Shown here in pieces: positions 5,884-12,520 of a stretch of 13,834 bases of DNA. Position 1 is the stretch's first letter; each line of letters begins with the position of its first letter. The position numbers were made by a program, and so were the translations under genes. The notes under the pieces were generated by a model. The model searched no databases and was not told the DNA's origin. It saw only the letters and a program-made list of their open reading frames with translations. The stretch comes from Fibrobacterales bacterium (GTDB taxonomy: Bacteria; Fibrobacterota; Fibrobacteria; Fibrobacterales; Fibrobacteraceae), in contig BNUP01000052.1 in assembly GCA_025997455.1 (NCBI GenBank), positions 1 through 13,834 of the forward strand, read 5' to 3'.

Positions 5884-7009
5884 TTTTTGTCTTGACGACT
5901 ACAATTTTGCGTGTCCGCCTGAATTGATCGCACAGAAAACGGCAGGAAAAGGCAAAACCAAAATTTTAATTTGCTCTCGTAAATCGGAAAGTTTTTTGAG
6001 CGATAGTCCGTGCGATTTTTCTTTGAGCGATTTAGAAGATAGTCGGCACGATTTGAGCGATAGTTCTCGCGATTTGAAAGATAGTTCTCGCGATTTGCAA
6101 ATTTTAGAAACGCCGAAAATTGTCGATTTATTCAATGAAAATGATTGTTTGGTTGTGAATAATACTAAGGTTATCCCTGCGAGGCTTTTTGGAGAAACGC
6201 CTTTTGGCGGGAAGGTGGAAATTCTTTTGGTTAAGGAATTATCTTTTGAGGACAGCGGCACCGTGTGGGAAGTTTTGGGAAAACCGGGAAAAAATTTGAG
6301 AAAGGGAAAAGAGTTTTTTGTGGGCGATGTAAAGTGCATTTGCGAAAATAACAATGTCGTCCGCTTTCCGATTTCAAAAACAGATTTTAATAAATTTTTA
6401 GCGGAGAATGGGCATATTCCGCTACCGCCATACATCAACCGAAAAGATGAACAGAGCGATAAAGACGATTATCAAACGGTATTTGCAAAATATGCGGGGG
6501 CGGTTGCAGCACCTACTGCGAGTTTGCATTTTAGCGATGAGATGGTTTTAGCGTTAAAGGCAAAGGGCGTGTCTTTTGCAGAAGTGACTTTGCATGTGGG
6601 ACCGGGAACTTTTCAAAATATAACGGAAACGGGAGATTTTCGTAAGCATAAAATGCACAGTGAATTTTTTGAAATTTCTTCCGATGCGGCAAATGCTATT
6701 AACAAATGCAAGAAAAAAAAGGGGCGCGTGGTGTGCGTTGGCACAACGAGTATGCGAGTGTTAGAAACTGTCGCAGGCGAAAAAGGTTTTGTGAGTGCAC
6801 AAAAAGGCAGCACAAATATTTTTATTTATCCGTCATATAAATTCAAATGTGCAGACGGACTTTTAACAAATTTTCATTGGGCAAAATCATCGCTGATTTT
6901 ATTGGTATCCGCATTTTACGGCAGAGAAAAAACGCTTAACGCCTACAAATTTGCAATTGAAAATGAAATGAAATTTTTTAGTTATGGCGATGGAATGCTA
7001 ATTTTGTGA
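5873..7009 (+). CDS. queA: S-adenosylmethionine:tRNA ribosyltransferase-isomerase
   Basis: QueA transfers and rearranges the ribosyl part of SAM onto 7-aminomethyl-7-deazaguanine at tRNA position 34, giving epoxyqueuosine. Family marks are DDYNFACPPELIAQ at the N-terminus, VVNNTKVIPARLFG, GHIPLPPYI, the AAPTASLHF motif, VTLHVGPGTFQ, HSEFFEIS, VGTTSMRVLE and LLTNFHWAKSSLILLVSAF. At 378 aa it is about 30 residues longer than usual. The extra length is a 7-residue tandem repeat (DSSRDLK type) at residues 44-76, between the ILICSR strand and the VNNTKVIPARL region, in a loop that is variable in the family. The ATG lies inside the end of the HEAT-protein gene (11-base overlap). No tgt or other queuosine gene is in view. 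Confidence 0.95.
   Translation: MLNSFCLDDYNFACPPELIAQKTAGKGKTKILICSRKSESFLSDSPCDFSLSDLEDSRHDLSDSSRDLKDSSRDLQILETPKIVDLFNENDCLVVNNTKVIPARLFGETPFGGKVEILLVKELSFEDSGTVWEVLGKPGKNLRKGKEFFVGDVKCICENNNVVRFPISKTDFNKFLAENGHIPLPPYINRKDEQSDKDDYQTVFAKYAGAVAAPTASLHFSDEMVLALKAKGVSFAEVTLHVGPGTFQNITETGDFRKHKMHSEFFEISSDAANAINKCKKKKGRVVCVGTTSMRVLETVAGEKGFVSAQKGSTNIFIYPSYKFKCADGLLTNFHWAKSSLILLVSAFYGREKTLNAYKFAIENEMKFFSYGDGMLIL
6002..6100 (+). repeat. 21-base tandem repeat inside queA
   Basis: In-frame units are at 6002-6022, 6038-6058, 6059-6079 and 6080-6100, with a 15-base partial unit at 6023-6037. The last two full units differ only at their 3' ends. The unit GATAGTTCTCGCGATTTG plus three bases encodes DSSRDL plus one residue. 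Being a multiple of three, copy number could change without a frameshift. Confidence 0.88.
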
Positions 7010-7014
7010 GTTTT

Positions 7015-7024
7015 TTTCTACATT
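7015..7024 (+). promoter_or_regulatory. Candidate -10 box (TTTCTACATT) of PIN-like gene
   Basis: TTTCTACATT lies 6 bases after the queA stop and 40 bases before the PIN-like gene's ATG, with a T-run in front. It matches the start-proximal box of other genes, but here it leaves a leader with its own Shine-Dalgarno, which suggests the box itself is the promoter element. Confidence 0.45.
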
Positions 7025-7052
7025 TTGTTATGGAAATATGACAAAAATCTCT

Positions 7053-7058
7053 AAGAGG
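7053..7058 (+). promoter_or_regulatory. Shine-Dalgarno AAGAGG fixing the PIN-like start
   Basis: AAGAGG sits 6 bases before the ATG at 7065 and favours this start over the in-frame ATG at 7083. Confidence 0.6.
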
Positions 7059-7064
7059 TAAAAA

Positions 7065-7664
7065 ATGACCGCTACAACAAAAATGAATATAGTTCTTATC
7101 GACTATGAAAATGTGTCAAATGTCAATTTGGATGCATTGGTTTCATTGGATATAGAAAAGAAAATTTTTATATTCACGGGTCAAGATCAAACAAAAATTC
7201 CAATATCGCTTGTTCAGTCTATTCAGAAATTGGGATCGCAAGTAGAATGGATAGAAATGCAAGGAAAAGGTCATAACGCTTTAGATTTTCATATTGCCTA
7301 TTATATTGGAAAATTAAGTAAAGAAATGTCAAATATCTTTTTTCATATTATTTCTAAAGATACGGGTTTTGATCCATTGATTGCTACATTAAAAAAAGAA
7401 AAAATTCTATGCTTACGAGAGGCATCTATTGAAGATATACCTTTATTAAAAAAGAAAGAAATAAAAACACCTCAACAAATGGCTGATTTGTTTGCAGAAA
7501 GACTTAAACAAAATCATCCGAAAAAGAAAAAGACCTTGATTAACTCTATCATAAGTTTCTTTCATATTACGGAGGAAGAGTCTATTGATATTGTTAAAAT
7601 TTTACAAAAGAGCGGATTGTTTTCTTTGAACGAAGAAAAAGTAGAATACAATTCCACGCTCTGA
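7065..7664 (+). CDS. PIN/NYN-like predicted nuclease
   Basis: The N-terminal 115 residues form a PIN-like nuclease fold of the NYN/LabA kind. Conserved acids are Asp13 in VLIDYEN, Asp74 in GKGHNALDFHIAYYIG, and Asp99 and Asp103 in IISKDTGFDPLI, which would bind metal ions for RNA (or DNA) cleavage. The C-terminal 85 residues are lysine-rich and helical (LADLFAERL-like segment, then a likely small winged-helix region around ITEEESIDIVKILQKSGLF) and may bind nucleic acid. I recall stand-alone proteins of this form in scattered bacterial genomes, often near mobile or defence genes; substrate is unknown. Codon use is more AT-rich than in neighbouring housekeeping genes. It ends 24 bases from the convergent ImmA-like gene. 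Confidence 0.82.
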   Translation: MTATTKMNIVLIDYENVSNVNLDALVSLDIEKKIFIFTGQDQTKIPISLVQSIQKLGSQVEWIEMQGKGHNALDFHIAYYIGKLSKEMSNIFFHIISKDTGFDPLIATLKKEKILCLREASIEDIPLLKKKEIKTPQQMADLFAERLKQNHPKKKKTLINSIISFFHITEEESIDIVKILQKSGLFSLNEEKVEYNSTL

Positions 7665-7688
7665 TTGAAATTCCCGGTATTTTTAGGT

Positions 7689-8201
7689 TTAAAGATTTAA
7701 AGATACTTTTACGGAATCATAAACTTCTTGCTTGGCTTTTTTTCTTACAATAGCACAGAATACATCTTTTAGTTGTTCAAAGTCATAAACGAATTTTTTC
7801 CGGTTAATATTATCTCTATGCTCATCGCTTTTCTTTTTTATTAAGTGAAAGGCGAATTCCCACGCAAATTGTTCTTCTTCAACACTAGATTCGTGATTCC
7901 CAAGTATTTCCGGATTTTTTAATGCTTCGATATTAAAAATAACATGACCTAATTCGTGTGCAAGGGTAAGTCGAATTTCTTCATCTTTAATGGTATCGCA
8001 ATTGCAAGGCAACCAAATTAAACAACTGTTATCAAAAAACATTATTTTGGATTTCTCGGAAGTTGTAGAGACTTTTGAAATTATATGATAATGTTTACTT
8101 TGCTTGGTTAAAATATCAAATTCTATCTTGCGTATAGAGTGTGCAAGATAATTATCCTTTTCTACTTTGCCAAAATAATCTGCTGCATCCCTATGGTTCA
8201 T
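7689..8201 (-). CDS. ImmA/IrrE-type zinc metallopeptidase
   Basis: The 170-aa protein carries the gluzincin motif AHELGHVIF (HELGH at residues 82-86), followed by EEEQFAWEFAFHLI, where a glutamate (about 109-110) supplies the third zinc ligand, as in the EEEAN-FA motif of ImmA/IrrE proteins. Relatives cut repressors (ImmA acts on ImmR in ICEBs1, IrrE on DdrO) or work as one half of toxin-antitoxin-like pairs. The usual N-terminal or partner helix-turn-helix regulator is not evident; the partner is a 67-aa unknown protein. The ATG at 8201 overlaps that gene's stop (ATGA). A TTG at 8213 would add four residues, but the coupled ATG is preferred. The C-terminal 60 residues are lysine-rich. Confidence 0.82.
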   Translation of the reverse strand: MNHRDAADYFGKVEKDNYLAHSIRKIEFDILTKQSKHYHIISKVSTTSEKSKIMFFDNSCLIWLPCNCDTIKDEEIRLTLAHELGHVIFNIEALKNPEILGNHESSVEEEQFAWEFAFHLIKKKSDEHRDNINRKKFVYDFEQLKDVFCAIVRKKAKQEVYDSVKVSLNL

Positions 8202-8401
8202 GAAGCCATCCAAAAGCCGAGCAAAGCAGTCTCTTCCAGAGAAGCGAGTTTTTCATCCGGAGTTTCTGATTCATCGTATTGAATCGCCCTAATCTTCATA
8301 GTATTTATGAGATTATTTATTTTCTCATCTGTATTATGAATATTTTTGTTTGCGAAATAGTTCTCAAACTGATCTTTGGTTTTAACATCTTTCAATTCCA
8401 T
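8198..8401 (-). CDS. 67-aa acidic protein of unknown function, partner of the ImmA-like peptidase
   Basis: A longer open frame extends upstream to 8794 but only as the shadow of the PAP2 gene; the real gene most likely starts at MELKDVKTKDQF. The 67-aa product is acidic and helical (NTDEKINNLINTMKIRAIQYDE, then DEKLASLEETALLGFW) with no motif I recognise. Support for it being real: a TTTTCTATATT box ends 7 bases before the ATG, as in other genes here, and its stop overlaps the peptidase start by ATGA, the usual sign of a co-translated pair. It could be the peptidase's substrate, antitoxin or adaptor; that is inference only. Confidence 0.65.
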   Translation of the reverse strand: MELKDVKTKDQFENYFANKNIHNTDEKINNLINTMKIRAIQYDESETPDEKLASLEETALLGFWMAS

Positions 8402-8408
8402 AGAGTAA

Positions 8409-8419
8409 AATATAGAAAA
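8409..8419 (-). promoter_or_regulatory. Start-proximal -10-like box of the 67-aa gene (TTTTCTATATT)
   Basis: The minus strand reads TTTTCTATATT ending 7 bases before the ATG at 8401, with no Shine-Dalgarno. It matches the leaderless pattern and is the main support for this start. Confidence 0.5.
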
Positions 8420-8502
8420 TAGAACTATCAGGTACGGGTCGTATAGTAGCAAATTCCCCTCCCTTTGGTGTTTAAGCAATATGAAACACATAGGCAGACC
8501 TA

Positions 8503-9402
8503 TTAAAATACTACACTGATCATTAAACCGCCGGGTATGGGGTAAAACGAAACAGCACTTTCTTTTTGCCCGTTTTTTAGAGCATAAAAATTTTTGCCTA
8601 CGCTGCTGCCAATTGCGTAACCGATTAACGCACCTGCCCAAATATCGGATGCCCAATGAGCGGTAACAGACATTCCAAGCCCTATAAATGCCGCATAAGC
8701 CCACGCTCCAATTTTTACATTTGTGTTGTTCGGGTAAAGTTCCACAAGTGCCGCACTCATTGCAACCGCTGTAGCCGTGTGGCTGCTGGGCCATCCGTTA
8801 AAAACTCCGCCGCGCATAAAGCCAAACTTCCATTCCCTGCTGTAATCTTCCGTTTTGCCTTCTTTACCTGTGATATGCTTTGCCATAATATCAGGTGCCT
8901 CACGACCGGTAAATGCTTTAATAGCCGTAGATGTTCCAAAACCGAGCATCGCCGCTTGACCGAGTGCCAAACCTGTGATTTGCAAATCGCTATTTTGCCT
9001 GCTCTCACCGTAAAAATATAAACTCAGCGGAACTGCAAAAGGCACAAGTGCACCCACAACCCCCGAAGGAATGCCCGCAAAAGCAACCGCCTTATGGTTG
9101 TAGGCAAATCTGTTCCATTTCCAATCGGCACCGCTCTCCACCATAACATAAGTCCCTCCGACTGCGGTTATCCAAGGCAATCCGTATCCATAAGAAAAAC
9201 CGCACAGTAAATTCCACCCGATTCCGTTAAATATATCCGTAAAAGGAACGGAATTAAATTCTGGAGAACTCTCTGTTTTATGGGATAAGGTTTGGGGGAG
9301 TTCTTCAGAGATTATTATAGTTTTTGTTTGCTCTTGCCCGTAAACGGCAGGGGCGGCGATGAGCATTACACCGCAAATAAAAATCAGTTTAAGTAGTTTC
9401 AT
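8503..9402 (-). CDS. Exported PAP2-family phosphatase
   Basis: This 299-aa protein has a signal peptide (MKLLKLIFICGVMLIAAPAVYG) and several hydrophobic segments. PAP2/type 2 phosphatidic-acid phosphatase motifs are present: K162 with TGREAP (165-170), PSSHT (205-209) with catalytic His208, and SVTAHWASDIWAG with His249 and Asp253. Such enzymes remove phosphate from lipid phosphates such as undecaprenyl pyrophosphate or phosphatidate; the substrate is unknown. The third motif normally has an SR pair eight residues before the catalytic histidine region, and the arginine is not seen here. The gene overlaps the MarR gene by 14 bases and is probably under its control. Confidence 0.88.
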   Translation of the reverse strand: MKLLKLIFICGVMLIAAPAVYGQEQTKTIIISEELPQTLSHKTESSPEFNSVPFTDIFNGIGWNLLCGFSYGYGLPWITAVGGTYVMVESGADWKWNRFAYNHKAVAFAGIPSGVVGALVPFAVPLSLYFYGESRQNSDLQITGLALGQAAMLGFGTSTAIKAFTGREAPDIMAKHITGKEGKTEDYSREWKFGFMRGGVFNGWPSSHTATAVAMSAALVELYPNNTNVKIGAWAYAAFIGLGMSVTAHWASDIWAGALIGYAIGSSVGKNFYALKNGQKESAVSFYPIPGGLMISVVF

Positions 9403-9838
9403 TGAGACGAGTTCCTGCGTTGAGTTTTAAGGTGAGTAAAACGCTGATAAAAATATTTAATTTATATTGCGGTATATTTTTTGTGAGTTTGCCAAACAGT
9501 TCGGCTTCTTTGCGGATGATTTGCCTCGCCATTTTTTTACCGTTCGCAGTTGCCACTATAAAATTAGCGCGTTTATCCAATGGATTTACCTCTCGTTTTA
9601 CAAGTTTCTTTTTTTCTAACATATTGATAAGCCTAAGCACCGTAGATTTATCTTTTTTAGAAATGTCAGCAATATTTTGCTGTATCATATCCTTTTTGAA
9701 ATATGCCATAAGCAATATACCAAAAGCCTCGGATGGAATGTCTATACCCGAACCTTGCAGGTTTTTATCAAATACGGTCTCTATAGCGTGTAGCGTAGAG
9801 GCAATGTTAAAAGAAATCGGAACTTTGTTTTGTTTCAT
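9389..9838 (-). CDS. MarR-family transcriptional regulator
   Basis: The 149-aa protein shows a MarR winged helix: a helical dimerisation arm, the helix-turn-helix IADISKKDKSTVLRLINMLEKKKLV (about 56-80), and a wing with the DKR signature (88-90) in NPLDKRANFIVAT. It would bind DNA as a dimer and be released by a ligand or oxidant. The ATG has no Shine-Dalgarno and lies only 9 bases from the -10 of a good promoter, so translation is probably leaderless. Operator half-sites overlap that promoter, pointing to self-repression of the MarR-PAP2 operon. The other reading direction has a long open frame that is only a shadow. Confidence 0.9.
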   Translation of the reverse strand: MKQNKVPISFNIASTLHAIETVFDKNLQGSGIDIPSEAFGILLMAYFKKDMIQQNIADISKKDKSTVLRLINMLEKKKLVKREVNPLDKRANFIVATANGKKMARQIIRKEAELFGKLTKNIPQYKLNIFISVLLTLKLNAGTRLNETT

Positions 9839-9847
9839 ACATAGCAG

Positions 9848-9876
9848 AATATAGAAAAATTAGTTGCACTTGTCAA
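9848..9876 (-). promoter_or_regulatory. Sigma70-type promoter of the marR-PAP2 operon
   Basis: On the minus strand TTGACA (9871-9876) and TATATT (9848-9853) are separated by exactly 17 bases. It is the best promoter in the window. The predicted start lies within a few bases of the ATG at 9838. Confidence 0.82.
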
Positions 9877-9901
9877 CTATATTAGTTGATTTTTGAAACT
9901 A
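9861..9901. promoter_or_regulatory. MarR operator: alternating TAGTTG/CAACTA half-sites
   Basis: TAGTTG at 9861-9866, CAACTA at 9874-9879, TAGTTG at 9883-9888 and a degenerate AAACTA at 9896-9901 alternate in direction. The middle pair gives the palindrome TCAACTATATTAGTTGA (9873-9889). The array covers and adjoins the -35, so a bound dimer would block RNA polymerase. Binding by the adjacent MarR protein is inferred. Confidence 0.75.
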
Positions 9902-9937
9902 ATTTTTCGCAAATAAACTTTCGGTTAAACTATTCCT

Positions 9938-12286
9938 CTATTTTTCCAATTCTCTAATCTTATACCCCATACTCTTGTAACTCTTTTCACGCTTGTGCCA
10001 CATACGAAACAGGCGAGGTTCGTCTTGTTCTGCATAATCATAAATGCGAACGCTCTCTTTACCTGCACTTTCCCTATGCAACCGCCCTGCATATTGTTGA
10101 ATCGTGCCTTTCCAAGAAATCGGCATTGCAAGCACTAAAGTATCTAACGGCGGATGGTCAAAACCCTCGCCGATTAAACGACCTGTTGCTAAAAGCACTC
10201 GCGGAGCGGAATTCTCCAATGCGTTCAACTCGGCAAGTACAGTCATTCGCTCTTTCTTGGTCATCCGTCCGTGCAATGTCCAACAATTCGCCAATTCACT
10301 TGGCAGCAAATTTCTTAAAATGTCAATGTGTTCCGTTCGCTCTGTGAGAACAACGATTTTTCGTCCTTCGTTATATGCGATGGTAATGTCATCTGCAATT
10401 CTTCGATTTCGTGAAATATCGTTTGTTATGATACGGTATAATTCTTGTATAGATGTTTCAGGTGGAATATTCATAGAAAATATTCGTGGGAAAAGTTCCT
10501 GATTCACAGGCATTGTTTCTAAGTTTTTTGCCTGATGTCTTATGGTACCACATTGCATAAAAACAATGGGATGATGTCCGTCTCGCCGAAAAGGAGTTGC
10601 GGTTAAACCCATAATATAACGGGCTTTGGATTGCTTTATCACCTGTTCAAATGAAAAGGCAGAAATATGGTGGCATTCATCCACAATAATTTGTCCATAA
10701 TTTTCTAAAATATCAGCAACATTTTTTTGACGGGAAAGCGATTGTAAAAGTGCAATATCCAAACGACCCGACAACTTCTTTTTTCCCGCACCGAATACGC
10801 CAATTTCTTTTTTCGGTATGGAAAGAAAATTCACCATTCTATCTTGCCATTGCCGGAGTAGATCACCGCGATTTAATAAAATCAAAGTTTTTTCCTTTCG
10901 AGCAGCAATCAAAGCGGCGGCGGTTACGGTTTTGCCAAACGCAGTCGGAGCACACAAAACGCCAATATCATATTTGAGCATTTCTTGCAAAGCCTCATTT
11001 TGTTCTTTGCGAAGTTTTCCCGTAAATGAAATGTTCAAATCTTGTGCGATAGGCAAACGGTTATCTTGTATGTTGATTTGAATATTGTTGGCTGTGAGCA
11101 TTTCGATTAGAGCATCGAGGCAACCTCGCGGAATACCGATATATTTTTGAAAATTTTCCGCACAACCTATGATTCTTGGTTTGTTCCAAATAGGCAAACG
11201 CATCGCTTGTGCTTTGTAAAAATCAGGGTTCTGAAAAGCCGCTAACCGTATAATGCGATTACTCAATGCTTGCGGCAAGTCCGCTTTTTCAATATAAATT
11301 TGGTTAGCCAAAACGATAGACAAATTTTCAGGTAATGGCTGTTGTATTTTTATGGATTCCGTTTTTGGTTGTTTCCAAGGTTCTGCGTTTTCATCTTCCA
11401 TAGGAAAGGCAATGTCTAACGGATGTTGGTTTTGGCAAAATGCAGAAACAATTTCATCTAATTTTTTGCGATTCAATTTTTGTACAGAGGCGAGAAAATT
11501 CCATTGGTCGGGATATGAGGTAAAATTCTCATCGACAAAAACGCTGAATCCTTTTTTGCGTGGAATTTTTTGTAAAGGCAAAGCGATTAAGTTTCCAAAA
11601 CCTCCTTGCGGCATCGTATCTTGATTCGGAAAAAATCTATCATAACTGGAGAGTGAAAGTTGTCTCGTTCTTTGGCAAGTATGACTGATCAAAATCGTTC
11701 CCAATTGCCGAGCGATGCGGGCGGGAGTTGCATCTTCCATAAAAATCCATATATGGGCACCCTTGCCCGAACGGGAAATTTCAAGTACCGCAGGGATGCT
11801 CAACTCCTTGCAGGAAAGCATAAAAGACTTAGCATCATCTTTCCAATTTTCTTCATCAAAATCCACAGCCAAGAAATAGCAATGATCATTTTTAAGCAAC
11901 GGATATACGCCTATAGTTTGCACTCCGTTCAAATGATCGTAAATCACTTGATCGGTTACAGGCATTAGCAACCGATTAGAACAATCGCCGCATTTCATTT
12001 TTGGTTTATCGCAAATCCCGAACTTCCATTCATTACCGCAAGCAGGCGTATAACCCGATTTCCCTATTTTTGATTCCCATCGTTTTGGGTAAATATTTTC
12101 ACGACCTCGGAACAGTCCTCGGAATAAAGCAACTCGTTCATCAAGCGATAGCGAATTTTGTATTACGGGAGCAATTGGCGGCGGCGGAGTTGGAAGATGC
12201 CAATCGATACCGTGTTGAGTGAGCAGTTTTTTAAGGCGAATAATTTCATCTTGCAATTCTTGCAGTTCTAAGGTGGCGGGGGGCAT
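9938..12286 (-). CDS. Primase-like (AEP, TOTE-type) domain fused to superfamily 2 helicase
   Basis: This 782-aa protein begins with a short coiled coil (about 7-25). A four-cysteine zinc knuckle follows (Cys83, 92, 99, 102 in CGNEWKFGICDKP and KCGDC). Next is an archaeo-eukaryotic primase-like domain with the metal-binding pair DFD (142-144), SRSGKGAHIWIF with His178, and FFPNQDTMPQGGFGNLIALPLQ, typical of the class named TOTE in domain databases. From about 425 it is an XPB-like SF2 helicase: Walker A APTAFGKT (446-453), DECH (536-539), TATP (562-565) and QYAGRLHR (731-738). All key residues are kept, so it should be active. It may synthesise or copy nucleic acid and unwind it, in defence, mobile-element or repair roles; the function of the class is not settled. 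A weak AGGAAAC ribosome site precedes the ATG. Confidence 0.9.
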   Translation of the reverse strand: MPPATLELQELQDEIIRLKKLLTQHGIDWHLPTPPPPIAPVIQNSLSLDERVALFRGLFRGRENIYPKRWESKIGKSGYTPACGNEWKFGICDKPKMKCGDCSNRLLMPVTDQVIYDHLNGVQTIGVYPLLKNDHCYFLAVDFDEENWKDDAKSFMLSCKELSIPAVLEISRSGKGAHIWIFMEDATPARIARQLGTILISHTCQRTRQLSLSSYDRFFPNQDTMPQGGFGNLIALPLQKIPRKKGFSVFVDENFTSYPDQWNFLASVQKLNRKKLDEIVSAFCQNQHPLDIAFPMEDENAEPWKQPKTESIKIQQPLPENLSIVLANQIYIEKADLPQALSNRIIRLAAFQNPDFYKAQAMRLPIWNKPRIIGCAENFQKYIGIPRGCLDALIEMLTANNIQINIQDNRLPIAQDLNISFTGKLRKEQNEALQEMLKYDIGVLCAPTAFGKTVTAAALIAARKEKTLILLNRGDLLRQWQDRMVNFLSIPKKEIGVFGAGKKKLSGRLDIALLQSLSRQKNVADILENYGQIIVDECHHISAFSFEQVIKQSKARYIMGLTATPFRRDGHHPIVFMQCGTIRHQAKNLETMPVNQELFPRIFSMNIPPETSIQELYRIITNDISRNRRIADDITIAYNEGRKIVVLTERTEHIDILRNLLPSELANCWTLHGRMTKKERMTVLAELNALENSAPRVLLATGRLIGEGFDHPPLDTLVLAMPISWKGTIQQYAGRLHRESAGKESVRIYDYAEQDEPRLFRMWHKREKSYKSMGYKIRELEK

Positions 12287-12338
12287 AAGTTTCCTAAAAA
12301 TAAATATTTTTTTGGTTCAATGCAAGAAAATTATGTTA

Positions 12339-12388
12339 TGCGAACTTTTGGCGTGAATAATAAGGATTTATCTTGCATAAAGTTCGCA
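12339..12388. promoter_or_regulatory. Perfect 10-bp inverted repeat upstream of the primase-helicase gene
   Basis: TGCGAACTTT (12339-12348) and AAAGTTCGCA (12379-12388) are separated by 30 bases, 53 bases before the helicase start. The spacing is long for a simple hairpin and fits two operator half-sites or a looped control region. No terminator or clear promoter was recognised in 12287-12520. Confidence 0.6.
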
Positions 12389-12520
12389 ACAAAATTGAGT
12401 TGTGTGCTCTCTATGGAATAGTCTCCGTTTTTTATGATTTGAAAGGTTTGGAGAGTTGTTCTATTAGTTTTATACATATTTCAATAATTCTTCTCGTGTT
12501 ATACTCGTGCTGCAACACAA

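Noticed and set aside
5899..6438. 179-aa minus-strand frame inside queA
   Set aside because: Its apparent repeat (SFKSREL-type) is only the antisense of the queA tandem repeat.
7665..7690. Bidirectional terminator between the convergent nuclease and peptidase genes
   Set aside because: No GC-rich stem with T-run was found in the short gap.
8402..8794. Upstream extension of the 67-aa gene to a 198-aa protein
   Set aside because: The extra part lies out of frame inside the well-supported PAP2 gene and is cysteine- and arginine-rich like a shadow frame; the promoter box supports the short start.
9402..9854. 150-aa plus-strand frame over the MarR gene
   Set aside because: It mirrors a clear MarR gene and shows no family motif of its own.
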